Of a stretch of 64,000 nt of DNA, positions 21,591-31,455 are shown one piece after another. Below the pieces are notes generated by a model that ran no database searches, was not told the origin of the DNA, and saw nothing but the letters and a program-made list of their open reading frames with translations. Numbering within the stretch: position 1 is the first letter of the stretch; every line of letters begins with the position of its first letter. The position numbers and the translations under genes are program-made. The DNA is from Takakia lepidozioides (Eukaryota > Streptophyta > Takakiopsida > Takakiales > Takakiaceae), in assembly GCA_030704615.1 (NCBI GenBank), contig CM060733.1, positions 8,432,001-8,496,000 of the forward strand, written 5' to 3'.

Positions 21591-21608
21591 CAGGTTGAAC
21601 TTACTCAC

Positions 21609-21780
21609 AGGCAAAGTCGGAGTCCAGCTCCTGTATCAATAACACCGGGAAGGGGCTTTGGAAGGACTTGAGAAGTTTGTCCACCCAAACCCATCAGGAG
21701 GTTCTTGTGAATTTCGGCATCCCCTTCAATCCCAAAGAGATGTCGCGCACTGGCCTTGCAAGCGGCGTGGTACGAAGCAC
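21609..21780 (-). pseudogene. Methyltransferase gene, exon 8 completing motif I
   Basis: After CATTGCAG at 21781-21788 the frame restores G-ASYHAACKASARHLFGIEGD, finishing the S-adenosylmethionine pocket (acidic residue of strand beta-2 in GIEGD), then LPGVIDTGAG. It ends at a perfect donor (CCT|GTGAGTAAG); read through, it stops at 21605-21607. The intron 21781-21896 is 116 nt. Confidence 0.65.
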
Positions 21781-21896
21781 CTGCAATGGAATAGAAGGAA
21801 GGAAACAAACATTGAAGTCTCTTTTGGAATGGTGGGAAGTACTGAAAGTGCAAGCTCAAACAAACCCAATCAAATGTGAAGGATGAAGAGACGAAC

Positions 21897-22190
21897 CTGT
21901 GCCCATTGACAAATCCAAAACTCTGGCGTCAGTGCAGTTGCAGCACCCCACAATCGTTTGAATGAAAGCCGGGCTCCTCTCCCTGGCCCCTCTCCAAGGA
22001 ACCCCAGTCCCCCTTTGCAAGCACACGCTGCTGTTCACGTAGTTGTGGTGCATGTCATCCGTGGGAGGATCTGTCCTCTCGTCTATGAACTTGCCCCCAT
22101 GAGTGATGGTGAACTCCCTATGACGGCTGGAGTCGTAGGTGGATGCACTCGGACGAGACAAACAGTTTCAAACAGACGAGTCTGCGAACA
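21897..22190 (-). pseudogene. Methyltransferase gene, exon 7 with motif I start
   Basis: STYDSSRHREFTITHGGKF, NYVNSSVCLQRGTGVPWRGA, RERSPAFIQTIVGCCNCTDA and RVLDLSMGTG, then a phase-1 GT donor at 21896. A small indel near 22130 breaks the link to the upstream frame. Confidence 0.6.
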
Positions 22191-22426
22191 TGACATCCAC
22201 AAGGAACTAAGAAGCTTGAAAACCAGGCCCCTCCATATTCATTTGAGCAACTTATGCAACTCCATCTGAGAACCACCAAGAAGAGGAATAAGAAGGCAGA
22301 TTTACCATCTCTCCCGGACGATCCCCCTTCGTCAGGTACATGTTGTTCACACAATTTCACGACCCTCATATCCGAGGCTTTCAAATAGCTAGCAAGTGCA
22401 CGGCGACAGCAAAGGTCGATGGACTA

Positions 22427-22635
22427 GATGAGCACCAAACACCTGCATCGGACAGAAAGAAATTGCAAAAGGAGAAAACCCACCGCTAGTAGCACTCATC
22501 AAAAGCATTCCAACCTGGACAAGCACCCGCTGGAGGGACATCCGGGACTGGCAACCCATCAAGGATGTCCAAGATGATGAGTTTGGCTGCATATGGCTTC
22601 TCATTCCCATTCACCCAGGATTTGGTCATTTTTTC
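22427..22635 (-). pseudogene. Methyltransferase gene, exon 6 with motif IV
   Basis: After TTTGCAG it encodes EKMTKSWVNGNEKPYAAKLI, DILDGLPVPDVPPAG and GWNAFDECY, a TAG (22486-22488), then RWVFSFCNFFLSDAGVWCSS. DVPP followed by FDE.Y..WV..F...L...G resembles catalytic motif IV and the helix and strand after it in beta-class amino-methyltransferases. The stop is inside the domain, so the copy is inactive. Confidence 0.55.
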
Positions 22636-22718
22636 CTGCAAACAAGCATGCAAGCAAATGCTCAAGAGGATTGAAACAACATTCAAACAACACACAAGAA
22701 GCAAAAGACAACACGCAC

Positions 22719-23391
22719 CGTGCCAAGGAACTCCACAATCCTCTCCCACACTGGTGATGGATCGTCCTTGTAATCAGATTTCTTGGACTCTATCATGGCA
22801 AGGAACCCGACGTTGGCCATCTCCAACCTGGTAGGGCGAATGACCCTCGTGGGATGCTCCACTGCATGGTACGGGTCCTCAGCATCAACCACCCCCTTCT
22901 TCTTTCTCCCGGATCCCCTACCATGCGGTGGAGTCTCTTTGGTCGGCTGGACATCCGCCGCAGGGCCAGTTTCTGCAACACTTCCCTGCCCACCTACCTG
23001 CCCCTGCGCTCCATTCCCCTTACCCCTTTCTTTCCCCCCACCAATAGTAGCATCCTTTCCCTTTCCCTTTCTACCTTTACCCGGGGTATCTTGAGCGGGA
23101 GGCTCCTTCTCTGCAAGTGTCCTCAAATTTCTATCATGAATCTTGAGGTCTGAAGCTGCGGCGGTGGCTGCAACACGCTCATTCTCTCTCCTCAAAGACA
23201 CCTCCTGCGTTGGGGTCTCATAAACAGGGCAATCCAAATACCAACCACAGCTAGAAAGATGGTCTGGGCCCCAGTCCTGCAAGATCCTTGTAGTAAACAT
23301 GGTCTGGTTGCCAGCAGGAACAAGCCACAGGTCTACGAAATCAGGATGTTTGTCCAAGCAGTTCTCTGCCATGATAACATACTTTATGTAC
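22719..23391 (-). pseudogene. Methyltransferase gene, exon 5
   Basis: Bounded by GCCTGCAG and a GTGCGT donor. Encodes HPDFVDLWLVPAGNQTMFTT, WGPDHLSSCGWYLDCPVYET, a low-complexity Lys/Gly-rich linker (GKGRKGKGKDATIGGGKERG) and DYKDDPSPVWERIVEFLGT. The reading frame is open throughout (224 codons). The linker could be a nuclear-localisation or DNA-contact segment. Confidence 0.6.
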
Positions 23392-23471
23392 CTGCAGGCA
23401 TAGAGACAACCCCATTATGCAATGCAACTATTGTCTCCTAGCTTTTCTACCACGTCATGAAGACCCCCAAA

Positions 23472-23591
23472 AAGAGTATGCGGCACCGCACACTGTAACC
23501 ACCGCACACAAAATAGCCTGAAGGGCCCAGGGTGTGCATGTTGGTGTTACTACACACAGACAGAACAAAATAGTGTGCGGCACCGCACACT
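23472..23591. repeat. Two further copies of the GTGTGCGG palindrome in another intron
   Basis: AGTATGCGGCACCGCACACT (23475-23495) and AGTGTGCGGCACCGCACACT (23572-23591) lie between exons 4 and 5, so the repeat marks more than one intron of this gene. Confidence 0.85.
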
Positions 23592-23669
23592 CATATAAGC
23601 CCACACAAATCAGGTTGGATGGAGGAGAGTGTGTCTTTATAAAACAAAGAAGCATAGGCCATTTCGCAC

Positions 23670-23893
23670 CTGTAAAGACATCGTTTTCAGGCTTCCTCTG
23701 CTTTCTCTTGCTGGTCAAGCTCATATGTTCGACTGATCCCACCCTCCTTGTTTAACTCCCTGAAGAAACAAGATTGCCACACTATGGCTCTCCATTTCCG
23801 CATGTATGCTTGGAAGGTGACCTTCGGTGTTGTCATGGTGATGCCATAGTCAGCCAGCTGCGTATGTAGAACAGACTAGGCCCTTTTATCCAA
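23670..23893 (-). pseudogene. Methyltransferase gene, exon 4 with nonsense codons
   Basis: Begins after TTTTGCAG. Reads LDKRA, a TAG, then SVLHTQLADYGITMTTPKVT and YMRKWRAIVWQSCFFRELNK, with a TGA shortly before a CAG|GTGCGA donor. The first stop looks like a CAG-to-TAG change. Confidence 0.5.
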
Positions 23894-24006
23894 CTGCAAA
23901 ACAATTCCAATGCAAGAATGAACTAGAAAACAATTACAACCAATGGCACATGAAAAGAGAATGACAGAAAAGCGAAAAGAAAGTGACACATCAAATGACA
24001 TCATAT

Positions 24007-24447
24007 CTGGCTCCGGTAAGTGGTCTTGTGAAGCCATGTGTCCATCATATTGTTACTGCCTGGAATGACACGTTGGGTTTTCTTCTCTTTCTCCGGCCTA
24101 GGGAACATGTGGGTGTCCCTAACAGTGGGATCGGAGTTCCATATTTGCAGCCACTTCACCTTCTGTTCTGAAGACACAACAGTGGTAGACAACCTGTGCA
24201 ACTTCTCCTGGGCCATCTTAGGCTTTCCTGGCTTGTTGAAATGGTTTTTCACTTCCTGAAGGAACTGTGGTCCAAAGGATGGGTCTGCAATTCTCAACTG
24301 CGTCACAAAAGCACTCATAATATTTTTTCTTGTGGCGGTCATCTCTTGCTTGATGTGACTCTCAACCCCCTTTGCTGTCATTCTCTCTTCAGGGGTAGAG
24401 CTATAGTATTCCAGTTTGCCATGTTGTCTTGCATCTGCAATGTCTTG
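24007..24447 (-). pseudogene. Methyltransferase gene, exon 3
   Basis: Begins after CTTGCAG; 441 nt, phase 0. Encodes QDIADARQHGKLEYYSSTPE, QLRIADPSFGPQFLQEVKNH and DTWLHKTTYRSQ. The expected donor position reads CAG|ATATGA rather than CAG|GT, so splicing may be lost. No recognised domain; basic and helical. Confidence 0.55.
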
Positions 24448-24559
24448 CTGCAAGAGAATGCACGATAGATGCATTAACACAAGGGCAAGGGAAACAAACA
24501 GAAACAAAGATCTCGAAGCAGGAATACCCAAAGGCCAGATGATGGAAGATGTATCTCAC

Positions 24560-24989
24560 CGCGTACATATACTCCATGAAAGCCTCGCGGGTCATCGAGT
24601 ACCATGTTTTTGATGTCTTGGAACTCTCGCACTTCTCGTACGTCTCTGCTGACAGTATGGTCTTGAAGTTGCTCAAGGGCATCTGGCCGATCCTTTGTAT
24701 CCTGTACGAGGCGGATCCATCCAAATACCCATGAACAAACTCGGCCTCCAGCTTTTGGATGTCCTTGATGAGGGGTGGACGAACGACGGGCATGGAAACC
24801 AACCTACACAGGGGAATCTTCAACCTCCCACCCGGGGCAAGCATACTTTGGACCACAAGCTGCGAATTCACCTTCTGACCCCCTAGCATCCCCGCGGCTT
24901 TGCTTTCATAGAACTCGTCGTCCACATCACCAATGTTCTCCTTTTCCTGCACTGAAGGGTTCTCATCCTCCACTCTTTGCATCTTTTCC
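24560..24989 (-). pseudogene. Methyltransferase gene, exon 2
   Basis: Begins after CTACAG and ends GCG|GTGAGA; 430 nt. Encodes DDEFYESKAAGMLGGQKVNS, LIKDIQKLEAEFVHGYLDG and KTWYSMTREAFMEYMYA. Intact reading frame, no recognised domain. Ends in phase 0 and continues into exon 3. Confidence 0.6.
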
Positions 24990-25033
24990 TGTAGGGATGC
25001 ACATTCAAATGGACATATGAGAGGGGCCAGAAA

Positions 25034-27663
25034 CAATGTGCGGTGCCGAACACTATACAGAGCTTCAAACTGAAACCTTTTTCTGTGTTTTCACAAAGTT
25101 TCAAATGTGCAGGTACATTCTTATATGGCTTCCTATTACATCAAAACATATCATTGTACAGGGGCACAAATAGTGTGCGGCACCGCACACTGTTTTGTGC
25201 TGCCATTTCATCTTCATGGAAGTTTGAGGAATAGGGCTTGGTTCACACTTCTCACATGAAAACCCCCAAATGAAGAGAGGGGCCAGAAACAGTGTGCGGT
25301 GCCCACATTGTTTCTTGCTTTCATTTGTCTCTGTTTAAAGCAAGAGAGCCAACTGAATGGGTTTATTCCAAAAAAAAAAAAAACACATGACAAGGGTTTC
25401 AAAAACCGTACCCCAAAGTGACTCTTGATTGCTTTACGGATGATTGAAGCCTGACAGACAGAGTTGGGTGACCAAAATACAAAGGGGCTGAAACAGTGTG
25501 CGGTGCCGCACACTGTTTGAAGCTGCCATTTCAAGCCTGCTAAAAAGACAAGAAGATTCACAGTTCCAACCAGCAGAAACAGAAGGGATACATTTTCAAC
25601 CAAAAGAGATCGTTTTAGGGGATCTCAAACAGTGTGCGGTGCCGCACACTGTTTCGTGATGCCATTATGCCCCGATTCTAGACATCTTCACATAGCAGAA
25701 GGGACACATTTTCAACCCAAAAGAGATCGTTCCAAGGGAGCTGAAATAGTGTGCGGCACCACACATTGTTTCGTGCAACCATTTTGCTATGATTGTAGCC
25801 TGCCTCACACACCAGAAGGGATATATTTTCAACCAAAAGAGATCATTCCAGCGGGTCTCGAACAATGTGCGGTGTCACACACTGTTTTGTGATGCCATTT
25901 TGCCCGGATTCTAGACATCTTCACATAGCATAAATGACACATTTTCAACCAAAAGAGATTGTTTCTGGGGGGCACAAACAGTGTGCGACTGTTTCGTGAT
26001 GCCATTTTTCCCTGATTCTAGACATCTTCACTTAGCAGAAGGGATACATTTTCAACCAAAAGAGATCGTTTCAGGGGAGCACTAACAGTGTGCGGTGCCG
26101 CACACTGTTTCGTGTTGGCATTTTCCCCTGATTCTAGCCTGCTTCACACACCATAAGGGACACATGTTCGACCAAAAGAGAGCGTTATGGGGAACACTAA
26201 CAGTGTGCGGTGCTGCACACTGTTTCATGCTGCCATTCAAGTGTTAGTTACGCATGCAAGAATGTGTTGAGTGCTCACATTTCAAACAATTTTTTTACGT
26301 AGAAGAGTGGCTCAAACAGTGTGCAGTGCTGCACACTGTTTGGAGCATGCATTTCAATATGATTCAAGGGAGATACACAGAGGTGAGTTAACTCCAAAAC
26401 AAGACCTGGGGGTTGCAATTCAAACATAAAATGATTGTTTGAGGGGGGCACAAACAGTGTGTGGTGCCGCACACTGTATTGTGGTTCCATTTTGGTGTGA
26501 TGCAGGCCTTAAACTGAATGCAGAAGGGGTACGAAAGAAACAAAAGAAACAAAAGAAACAAAAGAAAGAAGTGGCACAAACAGTGTGCGGCACCGCACAT
26601 TGTTCCGTGCAAACATTTCAGTGTGAATGAAGACTGGAAGAGTGTACTAAGTGCCTACATTTGAAAGGAAAGAAGAACATTGATGACAGGCTCACACAGT
26701 GTGCGGTGCTGCACACTGTTCCAAGCTTGCATTTCGATATGGTTCAAGCCCTGTTTCCATTATGCATTTCAATATGAGTCAAAGGGGATAAAGAGAGGTG
26801 ACTGGACTCAAACAGAGGAGCTGGGGGCCTAAGTTCAAACGAATACGATTGTTTCTGGGGGTCACAGACAGTGTGCGGTGTCGCACACTGTTTCGTGCTT
26901 CCATTATGGTTTTTTTCATGAATTCAAGAGGTGCACAAACAGTGCTGACATTTCAGTTGAGTGTAGCCTGATATGATGTGCTAAGTGCTTGCATTTCAAA
27001 GACTTAAAGATCAATGATGACGGGCTGGAACAGTTTTCAGCTATCATTGCCATATTATTGAAGCCCTGTAGAAAGAGGTCGCTGGATCAAACAGAGGATC
27101 TGGGGGCTACAGTTCAAATAGATACGTTTGAATCGGGGGGGGGGGGGACAAATAGTGTGCGGTGCCGCACACTGTTTGGTGCTTCAAATTAGGTGTCATT
27201 GATGCCTGAAAGACATTCCTGGAGGGGTACATTTTGACATCAAAAAACAGAAAAGAAGAGGGGCACAAACAGTGTGCGGCACCGCACACTGTCTCGTGCT
27301 TCCATTTTGCTATGTTTGAAGTTTGGGGGCGCAGATATAGATAGCTACATCTCACAACCAGCAAACCCTAAACAACTTTCACGACATGCAGCAACAGTGT
27401 GCGGCACCGCACACTGCTTTCAGTTTACACATATTTCAGCCTCAATAGTTTGAATCCTGTGCTATGACCATCATTTCGAACCAATTTGGAGGGGCAGAAA
27501 CAGTGTGCGGTGCCGCACACTGCTTTAAGCTTCCATCTCACTCCAAAATTGCCAGTTTCAGAAGGGGGACTGATAGTGTGCGGCACCGCACACTCTCTCC
27601 TGCATCCACAATCCTCTGCATACACAGGGAGCGTACAGAGTGTGCGGCGTGCATCGCACACTG
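25034..27663. repeat. Palindrome array (about 21 copies) within the first large intron
   Basis: The core is ACAGTGTGCGG-(TG or CA)-CCGCACACTGT, an 11-bp inverted repeat around a 2-bp centre. Copies start near 25034, 25172, 25290, 25493, 25629, 25748, 25862, 25979 (half), 26085, 26200, 26317, 26454, 26580, 26697, 26869, 27153, 27269, 27394, 27500, 27573 and 27639. Typical spacing is 107-137 bp and spacers are related (TTTCGTGATGCCATTTTG, TTCAACCAAAAGAGAT), so the true unit is about 115 bp with a strongly conserved hairpin. The array fills the intron between exons ending at 27717 and starting at 24989. Confidence 0.9.
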
Positions 27664-27716
27664 TGCCAGCATAACATGAAGCAAAAAGAAAATGTCACAG
27701 TGAACAACACTTGTAC

Positions 27717-28518
27717 CTTTCTCTGTGCTGCGTTGGATGTCTCTCCAATCGCAAGAGACCCTTTGCGCTTGGGACTACTGTCTACGCCGAGCATGTTCTG
27801 GAGCATCTCCTCCATCCGCTTTTCCACAATCTGTTTCTTCATCAGGTCGGCATCAATATCCTCTTCGGCGTACGTCTCTCCCTCGGATGCAGTCTCCTCC
27901 TCACCCGTTCTCGGCAGGATGGGGGGCTGTTGTTCCTCTTCAAAATCTTGCTCTTGCATCGCCAATCTTTCCTCATTGTCTGCTTCTTCCTCCTTTCCCT
28001 CTTCATCTACTCTTTCCAATCTCATTCTATCTCTGGCTCTTTTCCTGTCCCTAGTGTTGGTAAAGTACATCAACTTTCTTCTCTTCTTCCTCCGATGGAA
28101 ACAAACGCTCCCCACACTGCCTCTAGAGCTCTCCAGTTTGACGTTTGCAACAACGGTTGCTTTGGCATGTATCGAAAATACAATTTGGACATTGTTTCCC
28201 ATATTTGGATGCGGGTGTCATCTTATGTGCGAACAGAATTCATGCATTTCTCCGCCTCTCAATCACCCAAAAAACTGAGTGGTGGCACTTCAATTGCCGT
28301 TCCGTCAAGTTGTGGCATGTGTCAGATGTACTTCGCCAGCTGCCAGTATACGAATGGCTTTTTGCATTCATGAAAATTGAGAAGTGTCGTAAAAAACTGT
28401 CGCAAGTCGAATTTTGAACAGGATTTGCACATTGGCAATAATTGTGATGCTTCACATATGCATCCACGTATGTTGTACTGCCTATCCTGCGAATTATATT
28501 TCGCCGACTCCGGCGCAA
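27717..28518 (-). pseudogene. Methyltransferase gene, 5' exon(s)
   Basis: The clear coding part is 27717-28090: a highly charged region (NTRDRKRARDRMRLERVDEE, then KQIVEKRMEEMLQNMLGV) ending SNAAQRK at a GT donor (AAG|GTACAAG). Further 5', other frames show CHNLTERQLKCHHSVFW and KQCPNCIFDTCQSN, which may be a zinc-binding N-terminus broken by frame changes. The reading direction is divergent from MULE-like copy 2. Confidence 0.55.
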
Positions 28519-28961
28519 TATAGTGATCTCGGTTTAAAGCTTGGTGTCGGCGATCGTAATGTTTTACGCACCTTCGTGCGGAGTGTCAGTGTTTGTGATG
28601 TGCTCTTCTGGCACAATGCAACAAATTTGATTCGGGGTTTCCTGTTTATTGGACTCGTGGGGCCGTCGCCGTCTTTCCATAATGGATGGCTTCAGATCTT
28701 TGCAGGGTTTGCTTTTCATCCAAAGACAATACGGCTTCTTGTGGCTTCTTGTCTTTGAAATCAGTTTTTCCAGTTGGTGTCTCTCAGTACACTCATTGGG
28801 ACTATTCTAAGCTTGTGTACCTCAGTTCATTTGAGGTGGATCCTCTCTCAAAAATTACGGGCTATCACTACGGCGGATCCTTTGTGAATCGCAACTTTGG
28901 TTCAGTCTAGGAAACATGTCCAAGGAGGGAGACAGACTCGCTCGATTTCATTCCAATGCAG
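28519..28961. other. Divergent region between the methyltransferase gene and MULE-like copy 2
   Basis: About 400 bp with no recognised gene. An ATG at about 28916 (MSKEGDRLARFHSNAG) leading to a CAG at 28961 may be the first exon of MULE-like copy 2. Confidence 0.4.
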
Positions 28962-29468
28962 GTTGCCACTACAGATGAGGATGGGTTTGCAGTTGTTCAT
29001 GAGGATGAGCTGGTTACAGTATTCCCACTGGAATTGGGTTCTCTGCTTGTTCAAAAAGAGGTGTATGATGAGGATGGGAATTTGGATTCTGGGCACTTGC
29101 AGAAACCGTTGGTTGACGAGTGTGGGAGGAAGTGGAGAGTCCTCCCAGGCAGATATCGGGTCCTTGGAAAAGAGAGAAGACAATCAGTAGGATCAATAGT
29201 TACCCCTGGCACTGCAGCATCGGTCGTGCAGCAGAAGGGCACAATGCATCTGAAACAAGAGGTGAGCACATCCACTACATTCGTGACTCTTTCAGACTCG
29301 TCTTCGGAGGATATTTTTGAAATTCCTCTGCTAGTCCAGATTCCATTCTTGGATGATGATAAATTGCAGGAGATAACGAGTGTCATTCTGAAATTGAAAG
29401 CCCTCGCAAGGGTGCCTGGGTGCAAGAACGAGCTGCGTTTTGTTGATTGGGAGTCCCTTCGGGTGTAG
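28962..29468 (+). pseudogene. MULE-like copy 2: N-terminal region
   Basis: Open frame of about 169 codons from an acceptor-like CAATGCAG: VATTDEDGFAVVHEDELVTV, GRKWRVLPGRYRVLGKERRQ and a Ser/Asp run TLSDSSSEDIFEIP; stop at 29466-29468 where a one-base shift leads to the next part. Confidence 0.6.
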
Positions 29469-30156
29469 CGGGATTCAATATGTGCTAGCAGAGTTTGATG
29501 GGGACATTTTGTTTGAGCTCAACCCTCCCACGTCTTCCACTGGACTTGCTGGGTTTCTGCAGGGCATGGACAAGAAACATGACGGACACCCTTGGTGCAG
29601 GACAAAAACATCGAACATCCACAACGACATTGGATTGAAATTTCGAAGGTTGGCTTGCGTTGGACATTGCAAGTGCCTAAATACTTCTTGCCCTCGCCTG
29701 AGAAACAGCTCTAAACCAAACGAAAGTGAGTGGGAAGGGGTGCCCCTGAATCCTTTCACACGAGGGCTTGCCCCTCCCAAGACTAATACTTTTGTGTGCA
29801 GGTTCTGCAAACTTGCCCCGTCTTGTGTTTCTGTGTGTCACTCTCGTATGTACCAGGTGGCACACCGGTGCAAGACAATGACTCGTGCCTGCATTCATAT
29901 GGGTACACACGAGCATCCCGTTCTGGCACGTCATACAAAACGCTGCATTCAACCTGACCTTCAATTGGAGCACAGAAGGCTCTGCCTCAAGTACAAAAAT
30001 GCCACCTCAATGGGAGAGGTTGAGAGCACTTACAAAGCAATCCGGGCTTGGTGGTTCTCCTCTGGTGCTGCTACTGGGATCCAGCTGAAGGAGTTGGAGG
30101 ACTGGTTAGTTTTCTGGCACTTTAGGTACAGACAGTGGGGAGCTTTCATGACGACG
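29469..30156 (+). pseudogene. MULE-like copy 2: zinc region joined to post-core helical region
   Basis: Encodes VLAEFDGDILFELNPPTSST, CVGHCKCLNTSCPRLRNSSK, FVCRFCKLAPSCVSVCHSRM and HMGTHEHP, then the deletion junction near 29930 and KYKNATSMGEVESTYKAIRA, WWFSSGAATGIQLKELEDWL and FWHFRYRQWGAFMT. The frame is open across the junction, so the deletion was in frame or later selected. It ends at a GT donor (ACGACG|GTAAG). Confidence 0.7.
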
Positions 30157-30244
30157 GTAAGCCTCTTCAATCCCAGAAACACAAATTTCACTTGACATCA
30201 TGCCTGTTCCAATTCCTCTGGGGTTGTTGGATTGTCACTTGCAG
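30157..30244 (+). other. Intron of MULE-like copy 2 (88 nt)
   Basis: GTAAGCC...CACTTGCAG; it sits at the same protein position as the larger hairpin-bearing intron of copy 1. Confidence 0.65.
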
Positions 30245-31455
30245 AACCTCTGCCATTTCCTTTCGTTCCTCACATTTGCGTACATTGCCTCCTTCATGAC
30301 ATGTCCTTGGAGGACTTGGCCGGCATGCCTTCGTGTAATTTGGCGGAGACTGTTCACAACATCTGGATGCAATAGTCTACCAAAGCAGGACGTGACTTGT
30401 ATGTTGCCACTGCAGATGACATGGTGCGGACACTTACACAACAAACCAGATACCGGAATTTTTTGATGGGACGGGGCGGAGGCAAGGGCCCTGATATGAC
30501 TTTGTCGATGCTAAGGGCTGCGAGCAGGTCCGGAGACCCATCGAAGATGGCGAGAGCTCTGAACAGGTGCACTGAAGGCTCCCCTTTGCAATCCAGGGTT
30601 CCCCATTTGGAAGGCGAGGAAACATTTGGATCATGCAAAAGGAAATTGAACACTCCTCCAGGGTCGGATGGAGATTCCCATCGCCCCGACAGGATCAATT
30701 TCTCTGTACCAAAGGTGTCTCCAGTGCAGATTAAGTCATGTGTCCGCCCCTTCCCAAGTGGGTCCTCTTCCAGTGGAGCAGGTGCAAATCATGCAAGCAC
30801 AGCAGCATGAATCCCAATGGAGTATGAATCTGATTGCATTGACAGTGAGTGGCATATAGAACGCACCCCACCTGGATCTAGAGTGGCTTGCATGGCAGTT
30901 CGGACCCCCTCTTTCAAGAAATGCAAAAAAAAAATATGCAGAGGCTCCAGGGGGACTCTAGCTCCAACATTCACAGGGTTGTTCCGACCTTATCACAGTG
31001 GGGAGTCAAAGGAGTGGAAGTTCTGGTTCTGCCCAGACGATATGGCATGATGCGTCAAGGGAACAGTTCGTCCTTTGGTGATAATGAAGCCCCCTCCGCC
31101 CGCAATTTGGCCTGTGAAATTTGGGACGTCGCTGTCATAAGCCGAGATAAGCATGCTAGAGGAGGGAGGGTTCCGTCTTGCACTGTCCCGGGTGGTGCCC
31201 CCATGCACTTTGGGCACTGATGTGCCACATGCTCCGGCAATGCCTCCACCCGGTGTTGACTGCCACCCAACAAAAAAAGATGGAAAAACAGTGCGCCGTG
31301 TCGTTTCGGGTGCAGATCACGACTGCAAGATGAAATCGGCTAGAATTTTGCAGGCTCGGGTGACTCATATCACCGAAAATCCCGGCCCGAGGGTATGGCG
31401 AGAACTAGGTGCCATGGATGGCGTTGACACTGTCTCCGCCAAGGTGAATGACTGA
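30245..31455 (+). pseudogene. MULE-like copy 2: C-terminal region
   Basis: SCNLAETVHNIWMQ, a TAG near 30373, STKAGRDLYVATADDMVRTL, TEGSPLQSRVPHLEGEE, RPDRINFSVPKVSP, KFWFCPDDMA and SMLEEGGFRLALSR match copy 1 in order. Several frame changes (near 30810, 31050, 31140) and stops are present. The end (VSAKVND) is followed by unrelated LINE sequence. Confidence 0.6.

Larger units (their letters stand above)
21248..28518 (-). pseudogene. Multi-exon gene ending in an amino-DNA-methyltransferase (N4/N6 class) domain
   Basis: At least eight exon-like blocks lie on the minus strand, joined by mostly canonical GT-AG sites. The C-terminal third carries, in order, a (D/S)xPP-like motif IV with FD..Y..W.....L...G, a NSSV...RGARERSPAF block, and the S-adenosylmethionine motif I split by an intron (VLDLSMGTG / ASYHAACKAS...HLFGIEGD). 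Catalytic motif before SAM motif is the permuted (beta-class) order of amino-methyltransferases, which make N6-methyladenine or N4-methylcytosine. The upstream two thirds are acidic or basic and helical and have no recognised domain. At least two in-frame stops (in 23670-23893 and 22486-22488) and a frameshift near 22130 make this copy a pseudogene. Whether it belongs to a mobile element is inferred from its setting. Confidence 0.6.
28962..31455 (+). mobile_element. MULE-like DNA transposon gene, copy 2, catalytic core deleted
   Basis: The parts match copy 1 (6.5-10.6 kb) in order: N-terminal region, FDGDILFELN, zinc region, helical region, C-terminal region. The transposase core with the catalytic aspartates is missing: HMGTHEHPVLAR of the zinc region is followed directly by HTKRCIQPDLQLEHRRLCLK, which corresponds to the post-core region of copy 1. 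The SWIM finger is also absent because a LINE fragment starts at about 31456. Copies 1 and 2 are well diverged, so they are not a recent duplication. Copy 2 could at best be a non-autonomous or dead derivative. Confidence 0.7.

Noticed and set aside
21605-21897. Bacterial contamination as the source of the methyltransferase motifs
   Set aside because: Motif I is split by a 116-nt GT-AG intron at a conserved phase, and other exons are also joined by introns, so the gene is eukaryotic even if its origin was bacterial.
25034-27663. Regularly spaced palindromic repeats that look like a CRISPR array
   Set aside because: Spacers are about 90 bp and related to each other, unit length varies from 72 to 284 bp, the setting is an intron of a eukaryotic gene, and there are no cas genes. 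It is a satellite-like array.
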